Assembly (NCBI GenBank): GCA_964571605.1
Contig: CAZNCS010000104.1
Span: 1-12,584 of the forward strand
DNA: 12,584 nucleotides
Reading direction: 5' to 3'
From: Leptospira_B sp964571605
GTDB lineage: Bacteria; Spirochaetota; Leptospiria; Leptospirales; Leptospiraceae
A program made the translations under genes and the position numbers. Below the pieces are notes generated by a model that saw only the letters and a program-made list of their open reading frames with translations, was not told the DNA's origin and did no database searches. Positions 1 through 7,437 of the stretch are shown piece by piece (the first letter of the stretch is position 1; the number at the start of each line of letters is the position of its first letter).

Positions 1-773
1 AGCTGAAAATTACGGAAAACCAAAGAGAGCAAAAAAAGTTCGTCTTTGTTAAGGGGATCGTCATGTATATCGATTGGATTGGTAAAATTGGCATCTCGAA
101 TAGAAACGCGAACCAGGTTTAAACCTTTTACCAAACGTAAAGAAAAGGAAATAGATGCATAAAGAATATAGACTATAGTTATACAGGAAACCGCTAAGAA
201 GAAAGTTAAACTAAAAGTATATTCCAATTCCGCCTTTTCGTATACCTTATCCGCGATTATGAGTTGTACAGAGATTAATTTTTCGATTTTTTCCGCGACG
301 GGATCGATTTTCGAATACATTTTTTTGTCTGCAAAAAATCCCAATCCTTCTTTGTCTTTGTTTAGCATAAGCGCCTTGGCTTCAGCTATACTGTTGTCCG
401 CTTCTTTAAAAAGAGGGGTGAGCTCCCGGATTAAAATTTCTTCTTCCTGGACTAAATGTGTGGAAAGATATGTTTTCCATTCTTGTTTAATAATTTCCGA
501 AGCTTTGTCCAAAGTGGTAATCCCTTGTTCGTAAGTGAAGGAGCCGCTTCTTACTTTATGCACACAATCTACAACGGAGATTGCATAATGATCTGAAATC
601 GTTTTTAACTGTTTTAAGGGAATCAATCTATCATTTCGGATCGTTTCGATGTCTTGAATGCGAGAAGCGGAATTTGCGATAGATAAAACTAAAATGAATA
701 AGAAAGGAACTATAAGCGAAACGAATAAAATCGCCAATTTTGTTTTTAGACTAAAACGTAAATACCAATTCAT
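1..773 (-). CDS. Membrane sensor, N-terminal part (four-helix-bundle periplasmic domain plus HAMP-like segment)
   Basis: The gene runs off the left edge of the window; 257 residues are visible. The first is ATG at 771-773, with a GGAAG ribosome site 7 nt upstream (complement of 781-785). A first membrane helix lies at about residues 12-33. A mostly helical, charged periplasmic stretch of about 150 residues follows, of the length seen in four-helix-bundle sensors of chemotaxis receptors. A second membrane helix lies at about 187-207, and a HAMP-like segment containing DELFLLSLVFRN comes near the cut end. The protein should sense an external or membrane signal and pass it to a cytoplasmic output domain outside the window. 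That output could be a chemoreceptor signalling domain, a histidine kinase, a GGDEF/cyclase or a SpoIIE-type phosphatase, and the visible part cannot decide. The HAMP-like segment lacks the usual early proline. It is divergent from the gene at 1101. Confidence 0.72.
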   Translation of the reverse strand, partial: MNWYLRFSLKTKLAILFVSLIVPFLFILVLSIANSASRIQDIETIRNDRLIPLKQLKTISDHYAISVVDCVHKVRSGSFTYEQGITTLDKASEIIKQEWKTYLSTHLVQEEEILIRELTPLFKEADNSIAEAKALMLNKDKEGLGFFADKKMYSKIDPVAEKIEKLISVQLIIADKVYEKAELEYTFSLTFFLAVSCITIVYILYASISFSLRLVKGLNLVRVSIRDANFTNPIDIHDDPLNKDELFLLSLVFRNFQ

Positions 774-872
774 AAAACTACTTCCGAAGCCGGATTTTAT
801 ACTAACCCGGCGTTTTCATTGATTAGATTTGAATGATATTAAAATTATATCCTTTATATGGGAAATAAATTA
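774..872 (-). promoter_or_regulatory. Leader and candidate promoter of the membrane sensor, with a small hairpin
   Basis: On the minus strand a perfect TATAAT lies at 849-844, about 70 nt upstream of the sensor ATG. The matching -35 position (872-867, TAATTT) is poor, so the promoter is tentative. Between it and the start codon, GCCGG (complement of 807-811) and CCGGC (complement of 789-793) can pair around a 13-nt loop. This places a short G+C hairpin just upstream of the GGAAG ribosome site. It could modulate translation or be chance. Confidence 0.3.
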
Positions 873-1100
873 TGAAAGATCGGACCTAATTTATATGTTT
901 AAGTGTTAGAATGGAAAAATTCGACTCAAACATTTTTGTTTGCCGACCTTCTTTTCGCGCCTAATCTGGAATTCTTAGCCTACTCCAGGAATATTGTAGC
1001 GATTGCTATACACTTGACAGACATGGATGTAAGACTAATTTCGGAACACAAGCCCGGTGCTTAATAAAAAACAATTGTTATAAATAGGGGAGAGTGGAGC
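873..1100 (+). promoter_or_regulatory. Upstream region of the exported protein gene; candidate promoter and ribosome site
   Basis: No gene is seen in the gap between the divergent starts. A consensus TTGACA lies at 1014-1019 with TAATTT 16 nt further on (1036-1041), a good -35 with a weak -10. A second AT-rich stretch with TATAAA at 1079-1084 is probably too close to the ribosome site to be a useful -10. The ribosome site GGGGAG is at 1087-1092, 8 nt before the ATG at 1101, and supports that start. Confidence 0.35.
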
Positions 1101-2591
1101 ATGAACCGCTTGAACGAAACGAATAAAATAAAAAACAAACCTTGGAATTTATCACTCCGATTCCTGATTTTGTTTCTGCTAATCAGCGGGTCTCTGTCGG
1201 CGACATTCTCTTTAAAACAAATTCCGGATTCCATAGGCCCGGATGGTCGGAATATTTCCAGACAGTTCTTTCAGTTTTTAAAAACAGTAGTGATCAAGAA
1301 TAAATACGACGGAAGAGCGTTAGGATTTCATAAATACCTGGATCGATCCTTAGAACGATTCGAATTGAAAAACCTCTACAATTCGGAGTATATGCAAAGA
1401 GATAATAACGGGCAACATTTTGTTACCTATCGCGGAAGGTACGCTTTGGACGGGTACAAAGTGAGTCTGGAAACGATCAGAATGAAAGAGGTGCCTATCC
1501 CAAATTTCGGAGATTTCTCCGCAGAATTTGCACTCAAACATAATCCGAATCCGACTTATGGTGGGAATTCCTACGTAGGAAATTTGGACATACTCACTCA
1601 TATGGGGCCGTTCACTCATAAATACGGTTTGAATGCAATGGATTCAGGGTTGCACTTCTTAGATTCGAATAATCTAAAATCAATTTCAGCACCTCCTGCT
1701 CCGGGTTTTAGGAAAGTAAAAGATCCGGAAGCTAGAAAGGCGATTGATGATTTTACGGCTTCCTTTCCCGCCTTAGCAAAATTTATGAATTATTATTTCG
1801 GGTTGGATTCGCTATTAAAAGTACAACACGAAGGAAAATTACCCGGTGTAACCGCTTTTACTTTCGAAGGAAACATAGAACAAACTCTCATGAGAGATTT
1901 TGCTTCCTTGGGAGATTACCTGGATGATATTAAATATCTCGGATTTATTAAGATCAGATTTACCAATTTACAGGGACGTTCTTTGGGAGAATTTGCGATA
2001 GAGTCCAAAACGCGAGAGATTCGATTTAAGTTTTTTACACAGAACGGAAAAGTAATCCCATACGATACCAAAGGAAATTTTTATCCTCAGGATGCTTTTA
2101 CTTTAGGCTCTTTGTCTGAGTTTCCATTTATTGCTAAAGTAAGTGTAGAAGCGAATTTATACGGATTAGTATTAGAAAACGATGATATTCAGCTTTTGGG
2201 AAGATTTAGTAATACTGCAAATTCAGGAGTTCTAAATCTAAAACTAACTAAAATCCAAGAATTTGAAGTCAGCGGAGTTTTCGGATATTTTGCTCCTTCT
2301 TGGGCGATTAACCTATTTATTCCCGGGAATTTGCAATCTATCATCCATGAATTTACGGAAACTCTCGTAAAAGCAAACGATGGAAAGGGCACAAGTATAG
2401 TTCTAAGATGGGACCGAGATACTTCCAAAACTTTGATGAAAACTCATATTGAAACCGAGTTTTTGGATAATTTTTTCATACGTTTCGGTTTAAAAATCTG
2501 GAACCATCGCGTTCTTCCCGACGAGGATGCAAAAGACGATATTCGTGCGGTGCTTTCTAGAACCATCGATTTGATTTTGCAAGGGATTTAG
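1101..2591 (+). CDS. Exported protein of unknown function, 496 residues, cysteine-free
   Basis: I do not recognise this family. The start is ATG at 1101 with GGGGAG 8 nt upstream. The N-terminus has a long polar, basic lead of about 19 residues, then a hydrophobic core (about 20-34) ending in SLSA, which fits a type I signal peptide cleaved near residue 34. There is no lipobox cysteine. The mature part is rich in aromatic residues and alternating beta-like patterns, with helical stretches near residues 215-240 and at the C-terminus. No cysteine occurs in the whole protein. No enzyme motif is apparent. Periplasmic or outer-surface location is inferred; an uncleaved anchor is the alternative. 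It appears monocistronic: a promoter candidate lies upstream and a hairpin terminator 10 nt after the TAG stop. Confidence 0.8.
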   Translation: MNRLNETNKIKNKPWNLSLRFLILFLLISGSLSATFSLKQIPDSIGPDGRNISRQFFQFLKTVVIKNKYDGRALGFHKYLDRSLERFELKNLYNSEYMQRDNNGQHFVTYRGRYALDGYKVSLETIRMKEVPIPNFGDFSAEFALKHNPNPTYGGNSYVGNLDILTHMGPFTHKYGLNAMDSGLHFLDSNNLKSISAPPAPGFRKVKDPEARKAIDDFTASFPALAKFMNYYFGLDSLLKVQHEGKLPGVTAFTFEGNIEQTLMRDFASLGDYLDDIKYLGFIKIRFTNLQGRSLGEFAIESKTREIRFKFFTQNGKVIPYDTKGNFYPQDAFTLGSLSEFPFIAKVSVEANLYGLVLENDDIQLLGRFSNTANSGVLNLKLTKIQEFEVSGVFGYFAPSWAINLFIPGNLQSIIHEFTETLVKANDGKGTSIVLRWDRDTSKTLMKTHIETEFLDNFFIRFGLKIWNHRVLPDEDAKDDIRAVLSRTIDLILQGI

Positions 2592-2601
2592 CTTATATTC
2601 G

Positions 2602-2674
2602 CGAGAGAGAGATACTCGGTTTTTATCAAACAACAAATGTTTTAATATGAAAACCGGTATATTCTCGTTTTTTT
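2602..2674 (+). terminator. Probable rho-independent terminator of the unknown exported protein gene
   Basis: An imperfect inverted repeat pairs CGAGA...CGGTTTT (2602-2623) with AAAACCG...TCTCG (2650-2667), leaving a loop of about 26 nt. Seven T residues (2668-2674) follow at once. The long loop and internal mismatches make it less than ideal, but position and T-run fit. Confidence 0.55.
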
Positions 2675-2798
2675 AGAAGTCTACGGGTTATTAGGCGGCA
2701 GAGTCCGGCTTAAATAGGCACCTATTATTAAACGAATTCAAAAAATTAAATGTAAAATCTCCTTGCAAGATTCTTAAAAATGCAATCTTTAAATATCG
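2675..2798 (+). promoter_or_regulatory. Upstream region of the macro-domain gene with small inverted repeats
   Basis: A perfect palindrome AATAGG-CA-CCTATT lies at 2713-2726, about 73 nt before the ATG, and could be a dimeric regulator site. Nearer the gene, TTGCA/TGCAA (2763-2767 and 2781-2785) and AAGATT/AATCTT (2767-2772 and 2784-2789) form interleaved inverted repeats. TTGCAA at 2763-2768 could act as a -35, but no good -10 sits at the right distance. There is no clear Shine-Dalgarno sequence before the ATG. Confidence 0.3.
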
Positions 2799-3350
2799 AT
2801 GGAAATATTTCTATGGAAAGGCGATATAACTTCCATCCAAGCGGATGCGATCGTAAACGCCGCTAATTCCTCTTTGTTGAGCGGTGGCGGGGTAGATGGA
2901 GCCATACATAGGGTAGGCGGTCCTAAGATTGCCGAAGAATGTAGGATCTTAAAGCTTAAAAAATATCCCAATGGTCTACCTACAGGTCAATGCACCATCA
3001 CCTCCGGCGGACAACTTCTATCCAAATATGTGATACATGCTGTCGGCCCGGTTTGGAAAGGGGGAGAATTTTGGGAAACATCCCTACTAGAGACTTGTTA
3101 TAAGAACATTCTACAATTGGCGCATGAAAGAGCATTTGAATCGATAGCTGTACCGAGTATTAGCACGGGGGTATTCGCCTTCCCGAAAGAGCAGGCCGCC
3201 CCTATTGCGATTCGAGCAGCTCTTTCTCATAAGGATCAGTTCCCTCGAAAGTTGGTATTTGTTTGTTTCGATGAAGAGTCTAAACAATTGTACGAAAGTA
3301 CTCTTAAGGAAGCGGGCGCCAATTTTACGGATGGAATTTTTGCCATTTAA
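2799..3350 (+). CDS. Macro-domain protein, probable ADP-ribose / O-acetyl-ADP-ribose hydrolase (YmdB/MacroD-like)
   Basis: The 183-residue protein is essentially one macro domain, the usual length for stand-alone family members. Visible motifs in order are GDIT (8-11), DAIVNAANSSLLSGGGVDGAIH (16-37, giving the Asn and Asp of the ADP-ribose pocket), and STGVFAFP (122-129, phosphate-binding loop). Family members bind ADP-ribose and often deacetylate O-acetyl-ADP-ribose or remove ADP-ribose from acidic side chains; a cytoplasmic location is expected. The ATG at 2799 lies immediately before the first beta strand, so the start is sound even though no clear ribosome site precedes it. The stop is 8 bp from the end of the convergent lipoprotein gene. 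No ADP-ribosyltransferase partner is visible beside it. Confidence 0.9.
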   Translation: MEIFLWKGDITSIQADAIVNAANSSLLSGGGVDGAIHRVGGPKIAEECRILKLKKYPNGLPTGQCTITSGGQLLSKYVIHAVGPVWKGGEFWETSLLETCYKNILQLAHERAFESIAVPSISTGVFAFPKEQAAPIAIRAALSHKDQFPRKLVFVCFDEESKQLYESTLKEAGANFTDGIFAI

Positions 3351-3358
3351 AAAAACGT

Positions 3359-4870
3359 TTATAAACCTAAACCGGCTACACCGCCGCAGGCAGTAAATAG
3401 GTTTTGTGTTAAATACGAAGCATCCGACGTAGCCTCGCCCAAAGTATTATTCACGGTATTATTGATCAGATTCGAATTTACGCAGGATCCGGAGGAGTTA
3501 TTACATTGAACACTTGCAGGTAAAGTGCCAGTTGCAAAATCACTCAACCAAGTTCCAAAGTTTACTCCACCACTCATTAAAGAATACATATTATTATCCG
3601 TCGTGATTGTGTGCACGTCTCCTGGTCCGAGGTAATAGCGATAATTGGATTTGCTTGCAGAATCCTGCATTTTCGCGATTGCTTGTTTTGACCAATCACA
3701 GGTCGTAAAATCATTGGAAGAACTTCCTGTTCCATCCGCGAGAGAGCTACCGTCGCTATCTCCATAAATCGCAGAATAGGATCTTCCAGCTTGGATCGGA
3801 TCGTTTGTCGCATTATCATTATATGTTAATGCCGCTCCTATTCCGTTAATTCTATTGACCTGACCCATTACATTATAAAAAAATCTTTGGTTCCCATCGA
3901 AGATCGCCGCGTATTGACCGATTCTATCGCTTGGGTATTCATCCGCCACTTTTTTGAAAAAATCATTGATGGAAGGACTTCCCGATGTTGTGTAAGTGGA
4001 TCCGATTCCGTTTACCCATTGTGGAAGATTAGAATTGGCAATACTACCACCATTTCCGATCCCACTCTCTACTCCCCAAGAAGAGTCTAACTTAGAAAAA
4101 AAGGCCGCACCCGTTCCATAAGCTGCAGTAGGAACGACTGCATTGGAAGCGTCAGATAACATTCTGACCTGTACTCCGGAATCAATCGTAGTTACTGTTT
4201 CTCTAATGATCGGGTAATTGAGAATTGTTCCGTATCCGCCCGCGCTTTGTCCGATTACGAACACATTGTCCAGTTGTGCATACGCACCTTGGATGAATTT
4301 CAGAACGGAGAGTACATTATCATAACCTCTATGATGAATCACTCCGTCAGTGTACGTCATATCTTTGCTACCTACATGCAAATCACCTGTGCAATAAGGA
4401 ACGAATATGATATCGTAATCACGAAACGGATTCGCAGCAACTGTCTGGTCGATCACTCCCTTAAAAATGATTTCGAGGGCAAAATCCGGAATGGAGTTGA
4501 GTTGGTTGAAGTAGGTGGTTGTATTGTTTCCGAAACAATTTGCATTGTCCCAACAGCCGCCCCCTCCCATAAAATTAATCAATAATTTGGTATTATTATT
4601 TTTTACGATTTTGCGGAAGAAATAGAAATCAATATTATTAGGAGCTCCCGAACATTTGGGATCAAATGTGGCGGTATAGGTATACGGACTGCTTCCATGG
4701 TCCACCTGTGTGGTAAACGTATCCGTATGAGGAGTGATTCTAACATACGGCGTATTTAACAGGTCCAATACTACCGCTGCCAAAGCCTGTTCTGCCGTAT
4801 TATCTTTTTTAGGGGAGGAGCATGCGATCGAAAAAATTAAGAATAAGAATACAAAACTTCTACGGACCAT
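3359..4870 (-). CDS. Pectin acetylesterase/Notum-family lipoprotein hydrolase (downstream paralogue)
   Basis: A 503-residue alpha/beta hydrolase with a lipoprotein signal peptide: basic start, hydrophobic core and SIAC with the lipid-bearing Cys17. Family landmarks are all present: oxyanion segment MGGGGCW (101-107), PYCTGDLHVG (158-167), nucleophile elbow GQSAGG with Ser209, FDGNQ with candidate acid Asp325, and GPGDVHT with candidate base His420. Eight cysteines after the lipid Cys (73, 106, 112, 160, 391, 456, 463, 495) match those of the neighbour, suggesting conserved disulfides and an extracytoplasmic location. Family members remove O-acetyl groups from pectin or palmitoleate from Wnt proteins; the substrate here is unknown. 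The ATG at 4868-4870 has only a weak ribosome site. It lies 73 nt after the upstream paralogue on the same strand, so co-transcription is likely. The minus-strand T7 run just past its stop (3355-3349) could help end transcription. Confidence 0.88.
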   Translation of the reverse strand: MVRRSFVFLFLIFSIACSSPKKDNTAEQALAAVVLDLLNTPYVRITPHTDTFTTQVDHGSSPYTYTATFDPKCSGAPNNIDFYFFRKIVKNNNTKLLINFMGGGGCWDNANCFGNNTTTYFNQLNSIPDFALEIIFKGVIDQTVAANPFRDYDIIFVPYCTGDLHVGSKDMTYTDGVIHHRGYDNVLSVLKFIQGAYAQLDNVFVIGQSAGGYGTILNYPIIRETVTTIDSGVQVRMLSDASNAVVPTAAYGTGAAFFSKLDSSWGVESGIGNGGSIANSNLPQWVNGIGSTYTTSGSPSINDFFKKVADEYPSDRIGQYAAIFDGNQRFFYNVMGQVNRINGIGAALTYNDNATNDPIQAGRSYSAIYGDSDGSSLADGTGSSSNDFTTCDWSKQAIAKMQDSASKSNYRYYLGPGDVHTITTDNNMYSLMSGGVNFGTWLSDFATGTLPASVQCNNSSGSCVNSNLINNTVNNTLGEATSDASYLTQNLFTACGGVAGLGL

Positions 4871-4943
4871 CCGGAGCCAAACCTTAGAACCAAGATCAGC
4901 AGATCAGGGAACTAAGGATAGCTTACAGCATCCGGGTGAAATG
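4871..4943 (-). other. Intercistronic spacer with an imperfect hairpin before the downstream lipoprotein
   Basis: On the minus strand CCTTAG (complement of 4912-4917) can pair with CTAAGG (complement of 4882-4887) across a 24-nt loop that also holds two GATC copies. The only candidate ribosome site (AAGG) for the downstream gene lies inside the second arm, 11 nt before its ATG. There is no T-run, so it is not a terminator; it might tune relative expression of the two paralogues. Confidence 0.3.
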
Positions 4944-6377
4944 TCAAGGGAAGCAGGTATCGTAGAGATCTTGAGACGGGCTACTCTGAAACGATTGTTT
5001 GGAAGTGGCTCGTCCTAAGGCATCATTGTACTGATCGGAAGTCAAATTTGTATCTGTGCAGGGATGGGAACCGGATCCGTCCTCACATTTGACATCCTCG
5101 GGAGTTCCTCCTGTTCTAACAATACTGGTAAGCCATGTGTTAAAATTCTTACCATCGCTAGTCAGATTAAAAAGTGAATTGCTTGTGGTAATCGTATGAA
5201 CATCCCCAGGAGCGATATAATAATAATAGTTGGAGCCAGTGGTATTCAATACGGCAGTTCTAGAATTGATTGCCCAATTACAATTGGAAGGAGTGTTACT
5301 TCCGTCACTAGGAGCATCATTGACCTCGCTTGCGTCACCCGGGCCGAAATAAGCGCTGGTATCACTATAGGTAGGAGATCCGCTATCTATGATTCCCATT
5401 ACGTTGAAAAACCATCTTTGGGTTACATCAAACATTGCATGGTATTGTCCGATTACGTCGCTCGGATATTCTGTAGTGATCTTACTTAAATAATCTTGGA
5501 TGGACGGAGATCCGTTTAAGTAATTAGAGCCGACAGCCCAATCCGGAATATTTCCGGCACTTCCCCATTGGTCTCTAACCACATTTTGGAAAAAGCCGTT
5601 GATAACCGCGCCGTTAGATGCATCGGCGACCATACTAATTCTGGTAAAATTAGGAAATCTCGCCGATTCGCTAAAAACTTGTCTTATATGAGGATAATTT
5701 AATACTGCTCCGTATCCGCCTGCGCTTTGCCCTGCAACCACAACATCTGTCACCTGTGTATAATTTTCTTGAACATACTTCAGAACGGACAGAACATTAT
5801 CATGTCCTCTATGATGATAAGCCGCCGGTTCGACGCTTGTATGCGGATCATCGTATGTAGAGACATCCGCCGAGCCGATATGAAGGTCTCCCGTACAATA
5901 CGGAATAAACAGAACATCATGGTCTTTTAATGGATTGGATGCCATATCAGCATCTAATATACCTTGGAAGGCGATTTTAACGAATAGGTCCGGAAGGGTG
6001 TTGAGGAAATTAGCAAACGTAGTCGTATTATTTCCAAAACAGTTATTATTACTCCAGCATGCACCTCCTCCCATAAAATTGATCAGTAACTTTTTATTAT
6101 TGGAGGCCACGGATTTGCGAAAAAAGTAAAACGTAGTGTTTCCTGAGTTTCCAAAACAAGTCGGAGTGTAAGCACGACCCGGACTTTGGTAAGTAGAGTT
6201 CGTATTTGGAATAATGATCGTATCCGCACTAGGTGTGATTCTAACATACGGATTCGCGAGCGCAACTGCGAGTCCGGCGCTCACAAGAGCTTTTGTACTG
6301 TCCGGTTCGTCTTTTTTACAGGCGAAAAAACTAAGCGCAAAAATCAGAATAGAAAAATGGAAAAATTTGGATAACAC
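4944..6377 (-). CDS. Pectin acetylesterase/Notum-family lipoprotein hydrolase (upstream paralogue)
   Basis: A 477-residue paralogue of the next gene downstream. The signal peptide ends in SFFAC with lipid-bearing Cys20, followed by KKDEPD. Landmarks are MGGGACW (102-108), PYCTGDLHIG (159-168), GQSAGG with Ser218, FDVTQ with Asp317, and APGDVHT with His394. Cysteines 74, 107, 113, 161, 366, 431, 440 and 475 match the paralogue one for one. Both proteins share PYVRITP soon after the lipid anchor. An ester-cleaving hydrolase at the cell surface or in the periplasm is inferred; the substrate is unknown. The start is GTG (complement of 6375-6377), with AGGAG 10 nt upstream and no better in-frame ATG nearby. 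Acidic residues just after the lipidated Cys can influence lipoprotein sorting in spirochaetes, so inner-membrane retention is possible. A candidate promoter lies about 55 nt upstream. Confidence 0.88.
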   Translation of the reverse strand: MLSKFFHFSILIFALSFFACKKDEPDSTKALVSAGLAVALANPYVRITPSADTIIIPNTNSTYQSPGRAYTPTCFGNSGNTTFYFFRKSVASNNKKLLINFMGGGACWSNNNCFGNNTTTFANFLNTLPDLFVKIAFQGILDADMASNPLKDHDVLFIPYCTGDLHIGSADVSTYDDPHTSVEPAAYHHRGHDNVLSVLKYVQENYTQVTDVVVAGQSAGGYGAVLNYPHIRQVFSESARFPNFTRISMVADASNGAVINGFFQNVVRDQWGSAGNIPDWAVGSNYLNGSPSIQDYLSKITTEYPSDVIGQYHAMFDVTQRWFFNVMGIIDSGSPTYSDTSAYFGPGDASEVNDAPSDGSNTPSNCNWAINSRTAVLNTTGSNYYYYIAPGDVHTITTSNSLFNLTSDGKNFNTWLTSIVRTGGTPEDVKCEDGSGSHPCTDTNLTSDQYNDALGRATSKQSFQSSPSQDLYDTCFP

Positions 6378-6429
6378 TGTCGTTAGACTCCTGTGGAAAA
6401 CAAACCGGTATTCCTATTTCCGATTTGTT

Positions 6430-6461
6430 TTAAGCCTATTGAACTAGGCTTAATAAGTCAA
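6430..6461 (-). promoter_or_regulatory. Candidate promoter with overlapping operator for the lipoprotein hydrolase pair
   Basis: On the minus strand TTGACT (complement of 6456-6461) is followed after exactly 17 nt by TAGGCT (complement of 6433-6438), a good -35 with a mediocre -10. A perfect 9-bp inverted repeat, TTAAGCCTA at 6430-6438 and TAGGCTTAA at 6445-6453 with a 6-nt centre, covers the -10 and most of the spacer. This is the geometry of a repressor site. Transcription would start about 50 nt before the GTG. It could instead be an RNA hairpin, but it has no T-run. Confidence 0.4.
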
Positions 6462-6525
6462 TCCAGTATCTACTCAGTCTATTGGAAAGATATAAAACGA
6501 GTGTTATGGATCGAGATTGTTTGCA

Positions 6526-6539
6526 CGAACAACTGTTCA
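6526..6539. promoter_or_regulatory. Palindrome resembling a Gram-positive LexA/DinR box
   Basis: CGAACAACTGTTCA contains GAACA-AC-TGTTC, a perfect 5-bp inverted repeat that matches the GAAC-N4-GTTC core of the DinR box. It lies about 150 nt upstream of the lipoprotein hydrolase pair and 40 nt past the end of the broken oxidoreductase gene. Leptospira LexA is reported to use a different motif, so this is noted only as a possible protein site. Confidence 0.2.
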
Positions 6540-6579
6540 TGATATGGCAATTTGTCAGCGAGCATTTACATAAAAGAAC

Positions 6580-7343
6580 TTAGATTTTCAAAACTATTTT
6601 TCCCCGGGTATGCAATTGAGAAACTTTTGCTTGTGCGAGGGCTGTGTCTTGTAACGAAAAAATTTCGCTTAGATTGACTTTGATTCGGCCTGCATCCACG
6701 AGAGAGGAAAGTATCTCCAATTGTTTTGCATTTGGTTCTGCAAAATGGTAAATTCCATTATACCCTGATTGAGAAGGAAATTCGGTCGTTAAAAGGGAAA
6801 GCAAATATCCTCCCGGTTTTACGCAAACCCCACCTTGTGTAAATGTCTCACCTCCTACAAAATCTAGTACTAAGTCGGCACCCTCCGGAAATTTTCTACG
6901 AAAGGTTTCTAAAATCGATCCTTGGGAATAATCGATAAATTCATCCGCACCTAGGTTTCGGACATACGTTTCGTTTCGTGAGCTCGCCACCGCTACGATA
7001 GGCGCCCCTTGATTCTTTGCGAGTTGGATTGCATACGAACCGACACCGCCACTGGCTCCTAAAATAAGAACCATATCTCCTTTATTTAGGTTTGCTACTT
7101 GGAGCATAGATTGGTAAGCACTAAGACCTGAGAGAGGAATTCCCGCGGCTTCTTCGTGGCTAATGGATTTGGGTTCGGCATCCGAGTCTGCAATTTTCCT
7201 TCTCGGATTTTCCAATCCACCGGATTGACTCCTGCGGCAGCGATTCTTACCAAAACTTCCGATTCTTCCGGCCTAGGCTCTTCGATATCCCTGTATTGTA
7301 GGACTTCCAACCCGCCGAATTTTTCAAATAAGATCGCTTTCAT
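6580..7343 (-). pseudogene. Broken NADPH:quinone oxidoreductase-like (MDR family) gene with an internal deletion
   Basis: The start ATG (complement of 7341-7343) opens a normal MDR/QOR N-terminus: MKAILFEKFGG, then AAAGVNPVDWKIREGKLQ. Near 7171-7179 the homology leaves this frame and resumes in another, with KSISHEEAAGIPLSGLSAYQ, the NADPH-binding ILGASGGVGSYAIQLAK, LGADEFIDY and a normal C-terminus ending GKIVLKI. The block usually between these parts, roughly 55-65 residues of the GroES-like domain carrying the substrate cleft, is absent. The surviving 764 nt is not a multiple of three. An intact enzyme of about 315 residues would reduce quinones or enones with NADPH in the cytoplasm. The remaining frames would give an 82-residue stub or a 211-residue Rossmann fragment beginning at an accidental ATG (7215); neither should be active. 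An assembly error is possible. It is divergent from lon. Confidence 0.85.
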
Positions 7344-7437
7344 ACAGTGGCTTAGACCAAAAGAATGAATTGAGTACAGCAGGCAAGATAGGAAACTGGA
7401 ACCGATTCGGAGTATTTTCGAAGCGAGAGGAGAGATT

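Noticed and set aside
2799..3350. Macro-domain protein as a DarG-type antitoxin or other anti-phage ADP-ribosylation module
   Set aside because: No DarT-like ADP-ribosyltransferase or other toxin sits beside it, and it lacks the extra C-terminal domain of DarG.
4247..4585. Plus-strand open frame of 112 codons opposite the downstream lipoprotein hydrolase
   Set aside because: It is antisense to a well-supported gene, covers the catalytic-motif region and has no recognisable motif or ribosome site.
7344..7437. CIRCE or other heat-shock operator before lon
   Set aside because: No TTAGCACTC-N9-GAGTGCTAA match or other convincing inverted repeat is present in the 94-bp gap.
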